Part shown: one piece after another, positions 47,517 through 55,365 of the stretch
Layout of the letters: each line of letters starts with the position of its first letter
How positions within the stretch are numbered: position 1 is the stretch's first letter
Origin: Achromobacter sp. Bel
Lineage (GTDB): Bacteria; Pseudomonadota; Gammaproteobacteria; Burkholderiales; Burkholderiaceae_B
Assembly: GCF_012928505.1 (NCBI RefSeq)
Contig: NZ_JABBJN010000007.1
Location: 62,001 to 126,000 of the forward strand
DNA length: 64,000 bases
Direction: 5' to 3'
Program-made: the position numbers and the translations under genes
The notes under the pieces: generated by a model
What the model saw: the letters and a program-made list of their open reading frames with translations, nothing else
Database searches by the model: none
What the model was told of the DNA's origin: nothing

Positions 47517-47660
47517 GGGGGGCTCGGACCAATTTAGTACTGCCATTGTCGCCAATACGCAGGCAGGCAGTTATCACAAATATTTTAAGTTTGCGTGAGG
47601 ACTCCGATATCGGCCCCGGGGAAAAATGGCTTCAACGACAGAACGCCCCGGAGACCCGCC

Positions 47661-48293
47661 ATGATGGCAAGCCCCGCAAGTCACGATACACCGGCCGCCC
47701 CCCGCCCGGCCGGCGTCATCCACCCCGGATGGCTGCGGGTGATGCACTGGATCAACGCGCTGGCCGTGGTGATCATGGTGATGAGCGGTTGGCGCGTCTA
47801 TAACGCCGCGCCGTTCTTCGACTTCACCTTCCCGAACGACATCACGCTGGGCGGCTGGCTGGGCGGTGCCCTGCAATGGCATTTTGCCGGCATGTGGCTG
47901 CTGTTCGCCAACGGCCTGCTTTACCTGGCGCTGAACGTGGCCACGGGCCGCCTGTGGCGCAAGTTCTTCCCCGTCAGCCCCCGCGGCGTCGCCGCCGACC
48001 TGGGCGCCGCCCTGCGCGGCAAGCTCTCCCACGACGATCTGCGCCACTACAACCAGGTGCAGAAACTGGCCTACCTGTTCGTCATGGCCGACATCGTCGT
48101 CCTGGTGCTGTCCGGGCTGGTGCTGTGGAAGTCGGTGCAATTCGATCTGCTGCGCGAACTGATGGGCGGCTACGAATTCGCGCGCCGCATCCATTTCTTT
48201 GCCATGGCGCTGCTGGTCGCGTTCGTGGCGGTCCATCTGGTGATGGTGGCGCTGGTTCCGCGCAGCCTCGTCGCCATGATCCGCGGCAAATAA
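47661..48293 (+). CDS. Cytochrome b561-like membrane protein (electron donor to the molybdoenzyme)
   Basis: The 210-residue protein has four predicted transmembrane helices with candidate haem-ligand histidines in HPGWLRVMHWINA, ALQWHFAGMWLL, RRIHFFAM and FVAVHLVMV. It resembles the di-haem b-type subunits of hydrogenases and formate dehydrogenases. It lies 10 bases before the periplasmic molybdopterin oxidoreductase and is the likely membrane anchor passing quinol electrons to it, in the role MsrQ plays for MsrP, though it is not obviously MsrQ itself. The start at 47661 has GGAG 8 bases upstream. Confidence 0.85.
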   Translation: MMASPASHDTPAAPRPAGVIHPGWLRVMHWINALAVVIMVMSGWRVYNAAPFFDFTFPNDITLGGWLGGALQWHFAGMWLLFANGLLYLALNVATGRLWRKFFPVSPRGVAADLGAALRGKLSHDDLRHYNQVQKLAYLFVMADIVVLVLSGLVLWKSVQFDLLRELMGGYEFARRIHFFAMALLVAFVAVHLVMVALVPRSLVAMIRGK

Positions 48294-48303
48294 GGAGCCC
48301 TTC

Positions 48304-49095
48304 GTGAGCCAGAAAAGACGCTTGTCGCTGCTGGGCCTGGATGGCCCGGCCATCCTGAAAGAAGCCAGGAACCTCTTGGCCAAACGGGTCGAGCAGCCAT
48401 CCCGCCGCACGTTCCTGCGCAACAGCCTGACGCTGGGCGGACTGGCGATGCTGTCGGGCTGCTCGCTATCCGACGACGAGAACGTGGAAAAGGCGCTGGC
48501 CTCCGTGTCCCGGTTCAACGACCAGGTGCAAGGCTGGATCTTCGACCCCAACAAACTGGCGCCGACGTATCCCGAATCGATGATCACCCGGCCCTTCCCG
48601 TTCAACGCCTATTACGGCATCGACGAAGTCCGCCACGTCGAAGAAGCGTCGTTCCGGCTGGAAGTCACCGGCATGGTGGCCGACAAGCGCCAATGGCGCC
48701 TGGAGGAACTGCGCGCCATGCCCCAGATCGACCAGGTCACGCGGCACATCTGCGTGGAAGGCTGGAGCGCCATCGGTAAATGGGGTGGCGTGCCGTTTTC
48801 CATGTTCTTGAAGCGCGTGGGCGCCGACCTGACGGCGAAGTACGTGGGCTTCAAGTGCTCGGACGACTACTACACCAGCATCGATATGCCGACGGCCCTG
48901 CACCCGCAGACCATCCTGGCGCTGACCTATGACGGCAAGACGCTGCCACCCGAATACGGCTTTCCCATGAAGCTGCGCATGCCCACCAAGCTTGGCTACA
49001 AGAATCCCAAGCACATCCGGGCGATTTTCGTCACCAACACCTACCCAGGCGGTTACTGGGAGGACCAGGGCTACAACTGGTTCGGCGGAAGCTAG
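48304..49095 (+). CDS. Tat-exported molybdopterin-dependent oxidoreductase (sulfite oxidase / MsrP-like fold)
   Basis: The 263-residue protein starts at GTG 48304 behind an AAGGAG site. It has a Tat motif SRRTFLRNSLTLGG (residues 33-46) followed by a lipobox LSGC at residues 50-53, so it is probably a periplasmic lipoprotein. The domain is sulfite-oxidase-like, with the molybdenum-ligand Cys150 in HICVEGWSAIGKWGG. MsrP (YedY), the best-known small member, reduces methionine sulfoxide in periplasmic proteins. The neighbouring cytochrome b, Met-repeat peptide, MsrB and MsrA make that activity the best guess here. Sulfite oxidation or another reaction is not excluded. Confidence 0.85.
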   Translation: MSQKRRLSLLGLDGPAILKEARNLLAKRVEQPSRRTFLRNSLTLGGLAMLSGCSLSDDENVEKALASVSRFNDQVQGWIFDPNKLAPTYPESMITRPFPFNAYYGIDEVRHVEEASFRLEVTGMVADKRQWRLEELRAMPQIDQVTRHICVEGWSAIGKWGGVPFSMFLKRVGADLTAKYVGFKCSDDYYTSIDMPTALHPQTILALTYDGKTLPPEYGFPMKLRMPTKLGYKNPKHIRAIFVTNTYPGGYWEDQGYNWFGGS

Positions 49096-49148
49096 GTGGA
49101 AATCCTGTCTATCCACATGCTTTACCCCCTCCATCAAAGGAACACATC

Positions 49149-49490
49149 ATGAAGACACTCACCACCGCCGCTTTCTCCCTGTGCCTGGCCTTTGGCGCCG
49201 TGGCCGCCCACGCCGCCGACACCATGGGCAAGGACAATATGGCCAAGGACTCGATGTCCAAGGACAGCATGTCGAAAGACGGGATGTCCAAGGGGGGCAT
49301 GTCGAAAGACGGCATGGCCAAGGATGGCATGGCGAAGGACGGCATGGCCAAGGACGGGATGTCCAAAGGCGGCATGGCGAAAGACGGCATGTCGCATGAC
49401 GGGATGAAGAAGGACGGCATGTCCAAGGACGGCATGTCGAAAGACGGCATGTCCAAGGGCGGCATGGCCAACGACAGCATGAAGAAGTAA
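49149..49490 (+). CDS. Periplasmic methionine-rich pentapeptide (Met-x-Lys-Asp-x) repeat protein, MrpX-like
   Basis: The 113-residue precursor has a Sec signal peptide (residues 1-22, ending AAHA). The mature chain of about 91 residues is seventeen tandem pentapeptides of the form Met-(Ser/Ala/Lys/Gly)-Lys-Asp-(Gly/Ser/Asn), ending Met-Lys-Lys. It contains 18 methionines, one in every five residues, and no cysteine or aromatic residue, so it should be disordered and highly soluble. Such peptides serve as sacrificial scavengers: in Azospira suillum, MrpX is oxidised by hypochlorite and recycled by a YedY-type reductase. The flanking molybdoenzyme, MsrB and MsrA genes support the same cycle here. 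The C-terminal lysine tail is typical of the family. Confidence 0.88.
   Translation: MKTLTTAAFSLCLAFGAVAAHAADTMGKDNMAKDSMSKDSMSKDGMSKGGMSKDGMAKDGMAKDGMAKDGMSKGGMAKDGMSHDGMKKDGMSKDGMSKDGMSKGGMANDSMKK
49224..49478 (+). repeat. 15-bp tandem repeat encoding the Met pentapeptides
   Basis: Seventeen in-frame 15-bp units related to ATGTCCAAGGACGGC encode the pentapeptide array. Units vary mainly in codon 2 (TCC, TCG, GCC, GCG) and codon 5, so the array is degenerate at DNA level but fixed at the Met codon. Unit number may differ between strains by recombination. Confidence 0.85.
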
Positions 49491-49503
49491 GCCCTCGCGG
49501 CTG

Positions 49504-49538
49504 CCAGCCCCGCTTCGCTCGCCGGCAAGCGGGGTTGG
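49504..49538 (+). other. Strong hairpin between the Met-repeat gene and msrB
   Basis: CCAGCCCCGCTT pairs with AAGCGGGGTTGG across an 11-base loop: a 12-bp stem with one G-T pair. It starts 13 bases after the stop of the Met-repeat gene, within the 83-base gap before msrB. It may protect the 3' end of the repeat-protein mRNA or cause partial termination, allowing much higher output of the peptide than of the reductases. Confidence 0.6.
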
Positions 49539-49573
49539 CCGCCCCCAAACCTCCCCCGGAACGGAGCCACGCC

Positions 49574-50068
49574 ATGACATTGAATCGCAGACATTTCCTG
49601 AGCCTGAGCGGCGTTGCGGCCTTGGGTGCCGGCCTGGCCCCATTGCTGGCCGCGCGCAGCGCGCCCCCCGCCGCCTCGTTTCCCTACGCCTTGACTGACG
49701 CGCAATGGCGCGCCCGCCTGACGCCTGCGCAGTTCGACGTGCTGCGCCGCGAAGGCACCGAACGCCCCTACACCAGCCCGCTGAACGACGAGCACCGCAA
49801 GGGAACGTTCGCTTGCGCAGGTTGCGAGCAGCGGCTGTTTTCTTCAAGCACCAAATTCGACAGCGGCACCGGCTGGCCCAGTTTCTGGCAGCCCCTGGAC
49901 GCCGCCGTCGGTGAAACCCGCGACAGTAGCTTCGGCATGGTCCGCACCGCGGTCCACTGCGCCAACTGCGGCGGCCACCTGGGCCACGTCTTCGACGACG
50001 GCCCCCGCCCGACCGGCTTGCGCTATTGCATGAACGGGGTCGCCATGACCTTCGCCCCCCAAGCCTGA
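49574..50068 (+). CDS. msrB: Exported peptide-methionine (R)-S-oxide reductase MsrB
   Basis: The 164-residue protein carries an N-terminal twin-arginine-type leader (NRRHFLSLSGVAALGAG), so it should act in the periplasm, unlike the usual cytosolic MsrB. The MsrB fold is clear: two structural zinc pairs CAGC and CANC, FDSGTGWPSFW, GGHLGHVFDDGP, and the active-site Cys in RYCMNGVAM. It reduces the R form of methionine sulfoxide. The ATG at 49574 has GGAG 9 bases upstream. It is followed 31 bases later by msrA and preceded by the Met-repeat peptide, its likely substrate. Confidence 0.93.
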   Translation: MTLNRRHFLSLSGVAALGAGLAPLLAARSAPPAASFPYALTDAQWRARLTPAQFDVLRREGTERPYTSPLNDEHRKGTFACAGCEQRLFSSSTKFDSGTGWPSFWQPLDAAVGETRDSSFGMVRTAVHCANCGGHLGHVFDDGPRPTGLRYCMNGVAMTFAPQA

Positions 50069-50099
50069 CCCCAGACCGCCCCCATCAGGACCCCACACC

Positions 50100-50789
50100 A
50101 TGAACATTCCGTTCCGCAAGCTCTGCGCCACCCTGGCAGCCGCCTCCGGCCTGCTGGCCGCGGGCGCCTCCCAGGCCGCCGAATCCGCCTTCATCATTCC
50201 GCCGCCCGCCGTCGACCAGGCGAAAGACACGGCCGCGCAGGAAAAGGCCGTTATGGCCGGCGGCTGCTTCTGGGGTGTGCAAGCCGTGTTCCAGCACGTG
50301 AAGGGCGTGACCAACGCCGTATCCGGCTACGCCGGGGGCAAGGCAAGCACGGCCAATTACGATACCGTCAGCAGCGGGCGCACCGGCCACGCCGAAGCCG
50401 TCGAAATCACTTACGACCCCAAGCAGGTCAGTTACGGCGAACTGCTGCAGATTTATTTCTCGGTGGCACACGACCCGACACAATTGAACCGCCAAGGCCC
50501 CGACAGCGGCACGCAGTACCGTTCCACCGTCTTCCCGTCCAACGACAGCCAGCGTAAGGTGGCCGAGGCCTACATCGCGCAGTTGAACCAGACGGGCGTG
50601 TACCCCAAGGCGCTGGCGACCACGGTGGAACCGCTCCAGGCCTTCTATCCGGCCGAGGGCTATCACCAGGACTACCTGGTGCGCCATCCGTACAGCATGT
50701 ACATCATGGTGAACGACGTCCCCAAGGTCGAGAACCTGGCCAAGACCTTCCCCGACCGCTACCGCGACAAGCCGGTGCTGGTGAATTGA
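50100..50789 (+). CDS. msrA: Exported peptide-methionine (S)-S-oxide reductase MsrA
   Basis: The 229-residue protein has a Sec signal peptide (ending near AGASQA-AE) and a complete MsrA domain. Features are catalytic Cys56 in AGGCFWGVQ, GYAGGKASTANYD, the GHAEAVEITYDP block and DSGTQYRS. It reduces the S form of methionine sulfoxide and should act in the periplasm. It is the last gene of the module and complements MsrB, so both diastereomers can be repaired. AGGA precedes the ATG. Beyond the stop, GGCGGAA (50791-50797) can pair with TTCCGCC (50821-50827) as a weak convergent terminator. Confidence 0.94.
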   Translation: MNIPFRKLCATLAAASGLLAAGASQAAESAFIIPPPAVDQAKDTAAQEKAVMAGGCFWGVQAVFQHVKGVTNAVSGYAGGKASTANYDTVSSGRTGHAEAVEITYDPKQVSYGELLQIYFSVAHDPTQLNRQGPDSGTQYRSTVFPSNDSQRKVAEAYIAQLNQTGVYPKALATTVEPLQAFYPAEGYHQDYLVRHPYSMYIMVNDVPKVENLAKTFPDRYRDKPVLVN

Positions 50790-50879
50790 AGGCGGAACAG
50801 CGACGAGCGCGCCGAAGCGATTCCGCCCAGCCGCGATGCGGAGATCGCCGTTGCAGCCCCTCGTCGCACAGACTGCGAA

Positions 50880-51776
50880 TCAGCCCGGCCCGTCACTCGC
50901 TGCGGCCAGCAGGGGCAAGACGATGTCGCTGATCGGCGTCGGGATGCCATGCGCCCGGCCGCGACGCGAAATGACGCCGTTTCGGATATCCCATTCGAGT
51001 GGCCGGCCGGCCTCGCGGTCCGTCAGGATGGATGTGCTCAAGTCGGCGGAAGCGGCTTGAAACTTGGCGAGGATTTCCTGCGGAACCTCGTCGCCCAGTT
51101 TGGCTCCCTCGGCGCGCGCCACCGCCAGGCATTCTCGCAAGTACGCCAGAGCGAGCGCGGCAATGTCGGGCCGGACAAACATGCCGGCGCGGCGATGTGT
51201 GAGGGCCATGAGACCGGCCACCGCGTTCTGCAGCAGCTTGCGCCAAGCCACGGACGGGAAGTCCGCGGTGATATCCACGGCGCACCGAGTACCCTGGAGC
51301 CCCTCGGCTACCACGCGAGATGCGGGCATGTCGGGCAGGCTCAGGCGCGCGTCCCCCCGCAAGCGCACCGAGCCGTCGGCTTGAGCCTGCGCAGGAAACC
51401 ACACGACAGCCGGGACGATCCTCGCACGCGGCGCGTGCTTCGCGACTCCTTCCAACTGTTCGACGCCGTTCTGCAGCACGCACACGACGGTATCCGGACG
51501 GCACAATGCCGCGAGCCATCCTGATGCGGTCTCGGTCTGCGTCGCCTTGACCGCGAGAAAAACGAGATCCATCTTGCGATCGATCAGGCCGGGTTCAGTC
51601 TGCACGGGCCCCGGAACGACGACGCGGCGATCGCCATCCTGCAGTGTCACCTGATCGCGGGGCGTGCGGCCGCACAACAGGTGCGAGCGGCCGACCTCGT
51701 GCAGCGCGGCGGCAACCGTGGTGCCGATGGCGCCCGGGCCCACGATGGCAATGGCGGTATCTGTTGCGGTATGCAT
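50880..51776 (-). CDS. Ketopantoate reductase-like protein (PanE/ApbA family)
   Basis: This 298-residue NADPH-dependent oxidoreductase has an N-terminal Rossmann fold (AIAIVGPGAIGTTVAAAL), the middle segment LVFLAVKATQTETA, QNGV, and a C-terminal helical domain with the family's KLLQNAVAGLMALTHRRAG Lys-Asn segment. PanE makes pantoate for coenzyme A, but many paralogues act on other 2-oxo acids, so I give no gene symbol. It stands alone, convergent to msrA, with AAGGAA 9 bases before the ATG. Confidence 0.85.
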   Translation of the reverse strand: MHTATDTAIAIVGPGAIGTTVAAALHEVGRSHLLCGRTPRDQVTLQDGDRRVVVPGPVQTEPGLIDRKMDLVFLAVKATQTETASGWLAALCRPDTVVCVLQNGVEQLEGVAKHAPRARIVPAVVWFPAQAQADGSVRLRGDARLSLPDMPASRVVAEGLQGTRCAVDITADFPSVAWRKLLQNAVAGLMALTHRRAGMFVRPDIAALALAYLRECLAVARAEGAKLGDEVPQEILAKFQAASADLSTSILTDREAGRPLEWDIRNGVISRRGRAHGIPTPISDIVLPLLAAASDGPG

Positions 51777-52050
51777 GGGTTAGGTTCCTTATTGGCGCGC
51801 GGCGCACTCAGCCAGGTAACCGGCCGCTGTCACGACGGACCGTGCCCCGCCGTCTGCGATAATGCGCCAGGCGCGGCGCCCGGCAATCATCCACGGCCCG
51901 GCAACCGTGCCAGGCACTCCCGAATGCGGACTGCGGTTCTCGATGCTGGTGGAATCTGGATTCACGTCGAAAATTATCGAAAGCGTCGAGTATTGCGTGG
52001 CGCACCGGCCTTCGCTCTCGATCATGAGCTGACTAATACAACAAGACCAA

Positions 52051-52434
52051 ATGAAAGCAAGAGCATTATGCATCGCGTCGCTAGGCGTCGCGTTGCTGAC
52101 TCAAACATCGCCGTCCTTCGCGCAAGATATCAATGGGAAGACCCTCTTCACACAGCGATGCGCGATGTGCCACGGAGCAGATCTCAAAGGGACCGGGCCA
52201 TTGGCCAAGAAGAGCAATCCTCCCACGCCCGACCTGACAACCGCCGCTTTCAAAAAACGGCTCCATGATTATCCCGGCGTCATCGTTTCCTCGGTGATAC
52301 TTCGCCCAAACGGGGACCTGATCCCAAGAACGTTGCGAGAGAATGGCGTCAAGCTGGCGCCGCATTCGTGGACGGTTCAGGATTTTCGCGATTTGAACAA
52401 ACACATGAGCGGCGTGATTTCAAAAAGCCGATGA
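52051..52434 (+). CDS. Small periplasmic c-type cytochrome
   Basis: The 127-residue protein has a Sec signal peptide (residues 1-24, ending SFAQ) and one haem-binding motif CAMCH in LFTQRCAMCHGADLKGTGP. The distal axial ligand is probably the Met in LNKHMSGVI. It is a class I-like cytochrome c of the size that carries electrons in the periplasm, partner unknown. The preceding 274 bases (51777-52050) hold no convincing gene. GCGGC-GAAAA-GCCGC at 52439-52453 is a small hairpin after the stop. Confidence 0.88.
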   Translation: MKARALCIASLGVALLTQTSPSFAQDINGKTLFTQRCAMCHGADLKGTGPLAKKSNPPTPDLTTAAFKKRLHDYPGVIVSSVILRPNGDLIPRTLRENGVKLAPHSWTVQDFRDLNKHMSGVISKSR

Positions 52435-52499
52435 TATTGCGGCGAAAAGCCGCTACGTAGACGGTTCGATCGAAGCGCATCGCGGCGTCCAGGACGGGG

Positions 52500-52751
52500 T
52501 CAGTTGCTGTTGATCCAGTCCTGCGTGTCCTGGACGAACCAGGGAAGGTTCAATCGTTCCCCCTCTCCGGACTGTATGGTCAACCGCTGCCCCGACGAAC
52601 CCGGGGTGCCTTGCGCCCCCTGCGTGGTGGAAGAGGACCGGCTCCGGTAGTCCATATCGGTTTGCTTGGGCGGATTGTCCGCACAAGCGGCCATCGACGC
52701 GCATGCGACGGCAATAAGGACTGGCCGTAGTATTGAACGAAGGGTATTCAT
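52500..52751 (-). CDS. Small hypothetical lipoprotein
   Basis: The 83-residue protein has a lipoprotein signal peptide (RSILRPVLIAVACASMAAC) with the acylated Cys near residue 24. A Ser/Thr/Gly/Gln-rich stretch follows, then a short C-terminal part ending WFVQDTQDWINSN. No domain is recognised. The start at 52751 gives the correct signal-peptide length. It is convergent to the cytochrome gene. Confidence 0.6.
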   Translation of the reverse strand: MNTLRSILRPVLIAVACASMAACADNPPKQTDMDYRSRSSSTTQGAQGTPGSSGQRLTIQSGEGERLNLPWFVQDTQDWINSN

Positions 52752-52891
52752 GATGTTCTGGTTCCTGCTGGCGGCACAGGCCGGCGTGCCGGGCAATCAA
52801 GGCCTCTACTGCGTACCTTACTCGCAATACGAGGCTCCGTCAGCGCCGCGCGCCCTGCCATCGCCATCCCCTGCTTCCGATACTTCCCGCC

Positions 52892-53548
52892 CTACTTGTC
52901 CACCGACCGCATGTCGCAGGTGGTCTCGGCAGAGGCACAGACGCCCCGGAACCAGGCCCGCCCCCGCGTGCGGTCCTTGGGAGCAAGCGGCTCCCAATTT
53001 TCACTGAAATCCAACGCGTAATCCAGCAGCAGCCAGTCGCCCTGGCAGGCGACGATGCCCAGCAATTCGGCTCTGTCGGTCAGCCAGTCGCTACCCAGAT
53101 CGAGCAGCCGCTCACTGCCAACGTCCGGGCGGGCGTATCCCCGCGCCGACTGGATACCGACCTGCGCGTCCGCCGCTTCGATCCAGCCCTCGCCGCGATA
53201 CACGGGTCGCGGCCGGCTCTCGTCGTTACCGGTCATCGCGTCGCTGGCGCTTTTGATCCTGAGCCAGCCGTCGCGCGCCTCGGTCACGTCGAACGTGACG
53301 GGGTAGTAGTCGATATCGGGGTCTGGGTCATCGCCCTCGGTGGTCGGCAGCCCGCCCAACACATCTGCGTTGATGGATGGCGCCGCGTACACCCGGATCA
53401 CCGGTTTCTGGCTGCTTGTCCAGGCCGAAAAATGGCATGCCGTCGGGCCCGCCGGCGTCCACGCCGCCGCGTTGGAAGTCGCTTGGGCGCTAAGCGCGGG
53501 CGACAGGGTCAGCGTGGAGAGCACCAGGAGCATTCGTCGAACAATCAT
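52892..53548 (-). CDS. Secreted hypothetical protein
   Basis: The 218-residue protein begins MIVRRMLLVLSTLTLSPALSAQA, a Sec signal peptide. The mature part has a beta-rich pattern with PVIRVYAAPSINADVLGGLP and DGWLRIKSAS, reminiscent of a bacterial SH3-like repeat, and four or so cysteines (ACHF, VACQGD, GVCASAETTCD). The function is unknown. The upstream open frame is not used because the signal peptide would then be internal. Confidence 0.6.
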   Translation of the reverse strand: MIVRRMLLVLSTLTLSPALSAQATSNAAAWTPAGPTACHFSAWTSSQKPVIRVYAAPSINADVLGGLPTTEGDDPDPDIDYYPVTFDVTEARDGWLRIKSASDAMTGNDESRPRPVYRGEGWIEAADAQVGIQSARGYARPDVGSERLLDLGSDWLTDRAELLGIVACQGDWLLLDYALDFSENWEPLAPKDRTRGRAWFRGVCASAETTCDMRSVDK

Positions 53549-53708
53549 TGGTTGGATCAGGTCGTCGCGTTCAAGCCTCGGGGTCGGCAAAAGCGTAGCA
53601 CGGCAAACCGCGGCGGTTTTCGCCTGGCCGCGCGGCGGCGCCCGCAAGCCCCGGACCTTCGATAGTTGTATTCTCTCGGCCGTAGCAATCATTCGCAAGG
53701 GAGCGCAC

Positions 53709-54311
53709 GTGCATTGCCAAACCTGTGGGGCTGCGCATCGCGGCCGCAGTCGTCTTTGCGACGAATGCCAAAGAACGCTGTCTGGCCTGTCCACCCCCAA
53801 ACCGGTTCCGGCGCCCGCTGGCGGCTTGAATGCCGATCCGGACCCCGTCGCTGCGCCGGGCTATCAACAGCCGCTGACCGACGAAGGCGGCTGGAATCGG
53901 CCGGTGCTCGTTCGAACCGACGTCATCCCCATTGCCCTGGGCGGCCGCTCCCTGCAGCGAGGTTGGCTCACGGCGGTGGGCGCGGTGGGTCTGTTGGCGA
54001 CGATTGGCGAAATGGCTTTCAAATGGGGCTTTTGGTGGTTCTGGCTGGTCATTCCAAGCGGATTCGCGTTCTTTATCGGTTATCGCTTGATTCGAAAAGG
54101 ATTTGTCCGGTTTGCGGATCTGATCAACATCGAGGCCGATCAGTCCGGGCGGGTCTACCTCACCACCTTGCGCGGAGACTGCCCGGTATGTAACGGGGAG
54201 GTCAAGCTCAAGGATGTCGGCCCCAAGGGGTACGGCAAGACCGTCATCCAATGCACGGCGGACTCGGCCCATCAATGGGAATTCGACCCCACTCGCCTGG
54301 ATAAGCTCTAG
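53709..54311 (+). CDS. Zinc-ribbon membrane protein of unknown function
   Basis: The 200-residue protein starts at GTG 53709 (AAGGGAG upstream). It has an N-terminal zinc-ribbon-like pair (CQTC and CDEC, residues 3-20), a Pro-rich linker, two adjacent membrane segments at about residues 90-130 (WLTAVGAVGLLATIGEMAF, FWLVIPSGFAFFIGYRLI) and a C-terminal domain with CPVC. It probably resides in the inner membrane. No family is assigned. Confidence 0.65.
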   Translation: MHCQTCGAAHRGRSRLCDECQRTLSGLSTPKPVPAPAGGLNADPDPVAAPGYQQPLTDEGGWNRPVLVRTDVIPIALGGRSLQRGWLTAVGAVGLLATIGEMAFKWGFWWFWLVIPSGFAFFIGYRLIRKGFVRFADLINIEADQSGRVYLTTLRGDCPVCNGEVKLKDVGPKGYGKTVIQCTADSAHQWEFDPTRLDKL

Positions 54312-54463
54312 GCGCCAGCCACCGGCCGCATGCGGTTATGCCAAAATTGTCCTGCAAGCCGTCAGGGCGCCAGGAATTCCCGCGAGCGCCGGGCTACAGT
54401 ACACCGGCTCCGGCCTCCCAATCGTGGGGGCCGCACGCAAATGAATTCAGGAGAACTCCCGCA

Positions 54464-54964
54464 GTGAACGACACCCGCATACCCGAGACTGGCCAACCCG
54501 AAGACCGAAAGGAACAAGAGGCCAGGCTTTGGCGCGATGACGGCTGGACGGCCCGGATCATCAAGAACGAGGACGACGACGGCTGGGCCGTTGAAATGAC
54601 CTTGGACGGACAAGCCGAGCCGGCCCTGGTAGGCCCGTGGACCATGGGCCGCGACAAGAAGAACCCCAAGCCGCTCGACTCCCCCGCCTTCTTCACCTTG
54701 GTCAAGACCGCCAACGAAGTCCTGCGCCGCCACGAACAGCAATTGCATGCGACGCTGCACAAAAGCGTGAAGATCGACGCCGCCGCCGGCCGCCTGACCA
54801 TCAAGCTGGATATCGTTCCCGACGAGGACGAACCCTATGCCGTGCTGAGCGCCTACGATGAATTCGGCGAGCAACTGGCCGAAACGCATGTTGCGCCGAC
54901 CTACAAGCTAAGCGTCCAGCGTGCCTCGGAGTGGGCCAGCGGCGGTTTCGGCAAGCACGGCTGA
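54464..54964 (+). CDS. Hypothetical cytoplasmic protein
   Basis: The 166-residue acidic protein has no signal peptide or membrane segment. Recognisable stretches are WRDDGWTARIIKNEDDDGWAVEM and FFTLVKTANEVLRRHEQQLHATLHKSVKI. The GTG start at 54464 follows AGGAG by 10 bases, and the frame is open upstream but that part is Pro-rich and lacks a ribosome-binding site. Function unknown. Confidence 0.65.
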   Translation: MNDTRIPETGQPEDRKEQEARLWRDDGWTARIIKNEDDDGWAVEMTLDGQAEPALVGPWTMGRDKKNPKPLDSPAFFTLVKTANEVLRRHEQQLHATLHKSVKIDAAAGRLTIKLDIVPDEDEPYAVLSAYDEFGEQLAETHVAPTYKLSVQRASEWASGGFGKHG

Positions 54965-55031
54965 CACACCGGCATCAAGCGGGGGCCTGGGCGGCGGCAG
55001 ATTTTTTTCGACCCTCTCAAGGAGATAGTCC

Positions 55032-55361
55032 ATGCCAAAGTTCGTTACGATCGGATATGGCGACCAAGCGGGATACGACCGCACCCCGGTCGCCCTTCGC
55101 GATGCCGCCCATGCGCATGACGCCACCCTGCGCAAAGACGGCGCGCTGATGGGCATTGCCGGCCCGCCCGTGCAGGTGCGCAATCCCGAAGCTGCCGGGG
55201 TTGAAACGATAGACGAGCCCTTCCTGAGATCGCCCTTGCCGGTGGCTGGCTTTGCCATCATCGAAGCCGCCGATCTGGCCGAGGCGATAGACCGGGTGTC
55301 GCGAACCCCCTGCGCGATCGCCCACGGCGTCGTTGAAGTCTGGCCGCTGGAACAGCCGTAG
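55032..55361 (+). CDS. YCII-related domain protein
   Basis: This 109-residue ferredoxin-like alpha-beta barrel protein starts MPKFVTIGYGDQAGYDR, with the family-like segment GALMGIAGPPVQVRN and a C-terminal WPLEQP. YCII-like proteins are small dimeric proteins with a His-Asp pair and largely unknown roles. AAGGAG lies 8 bases before the ATG. It is convergent with the LysR gene, whose stop lies 4 bases away. Confidence 0.7.
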   Translation: MPKFVTIGYGDQAGYDRTPVALRDAAHAHDATLRKDGALMGIAGPPVQVRNPEAAGVETIDEPFLRSPLPVAGFAIIEAADLAEAIDRVSRTPCAIAHGVVEVWPLEQP

Positions 55362-55365
55362 CGCT

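Noticed and set aside
49224-49478. Short regular direct repeats that could be mistaken for a CRISPR array
   Set aside because: The 15-bp units are contiguous with no spacers, and encode an in-frame Met pentapeptide repeat after a signal peptide.
51789-52073. 94-codon minus-strand frame between the PanE-like gene and the cytochrome gene
   Set aside because: It has no ribosome-binding site, no recognisable motif and overlaps the cytochrome start, so the gap is treated as non-coding.
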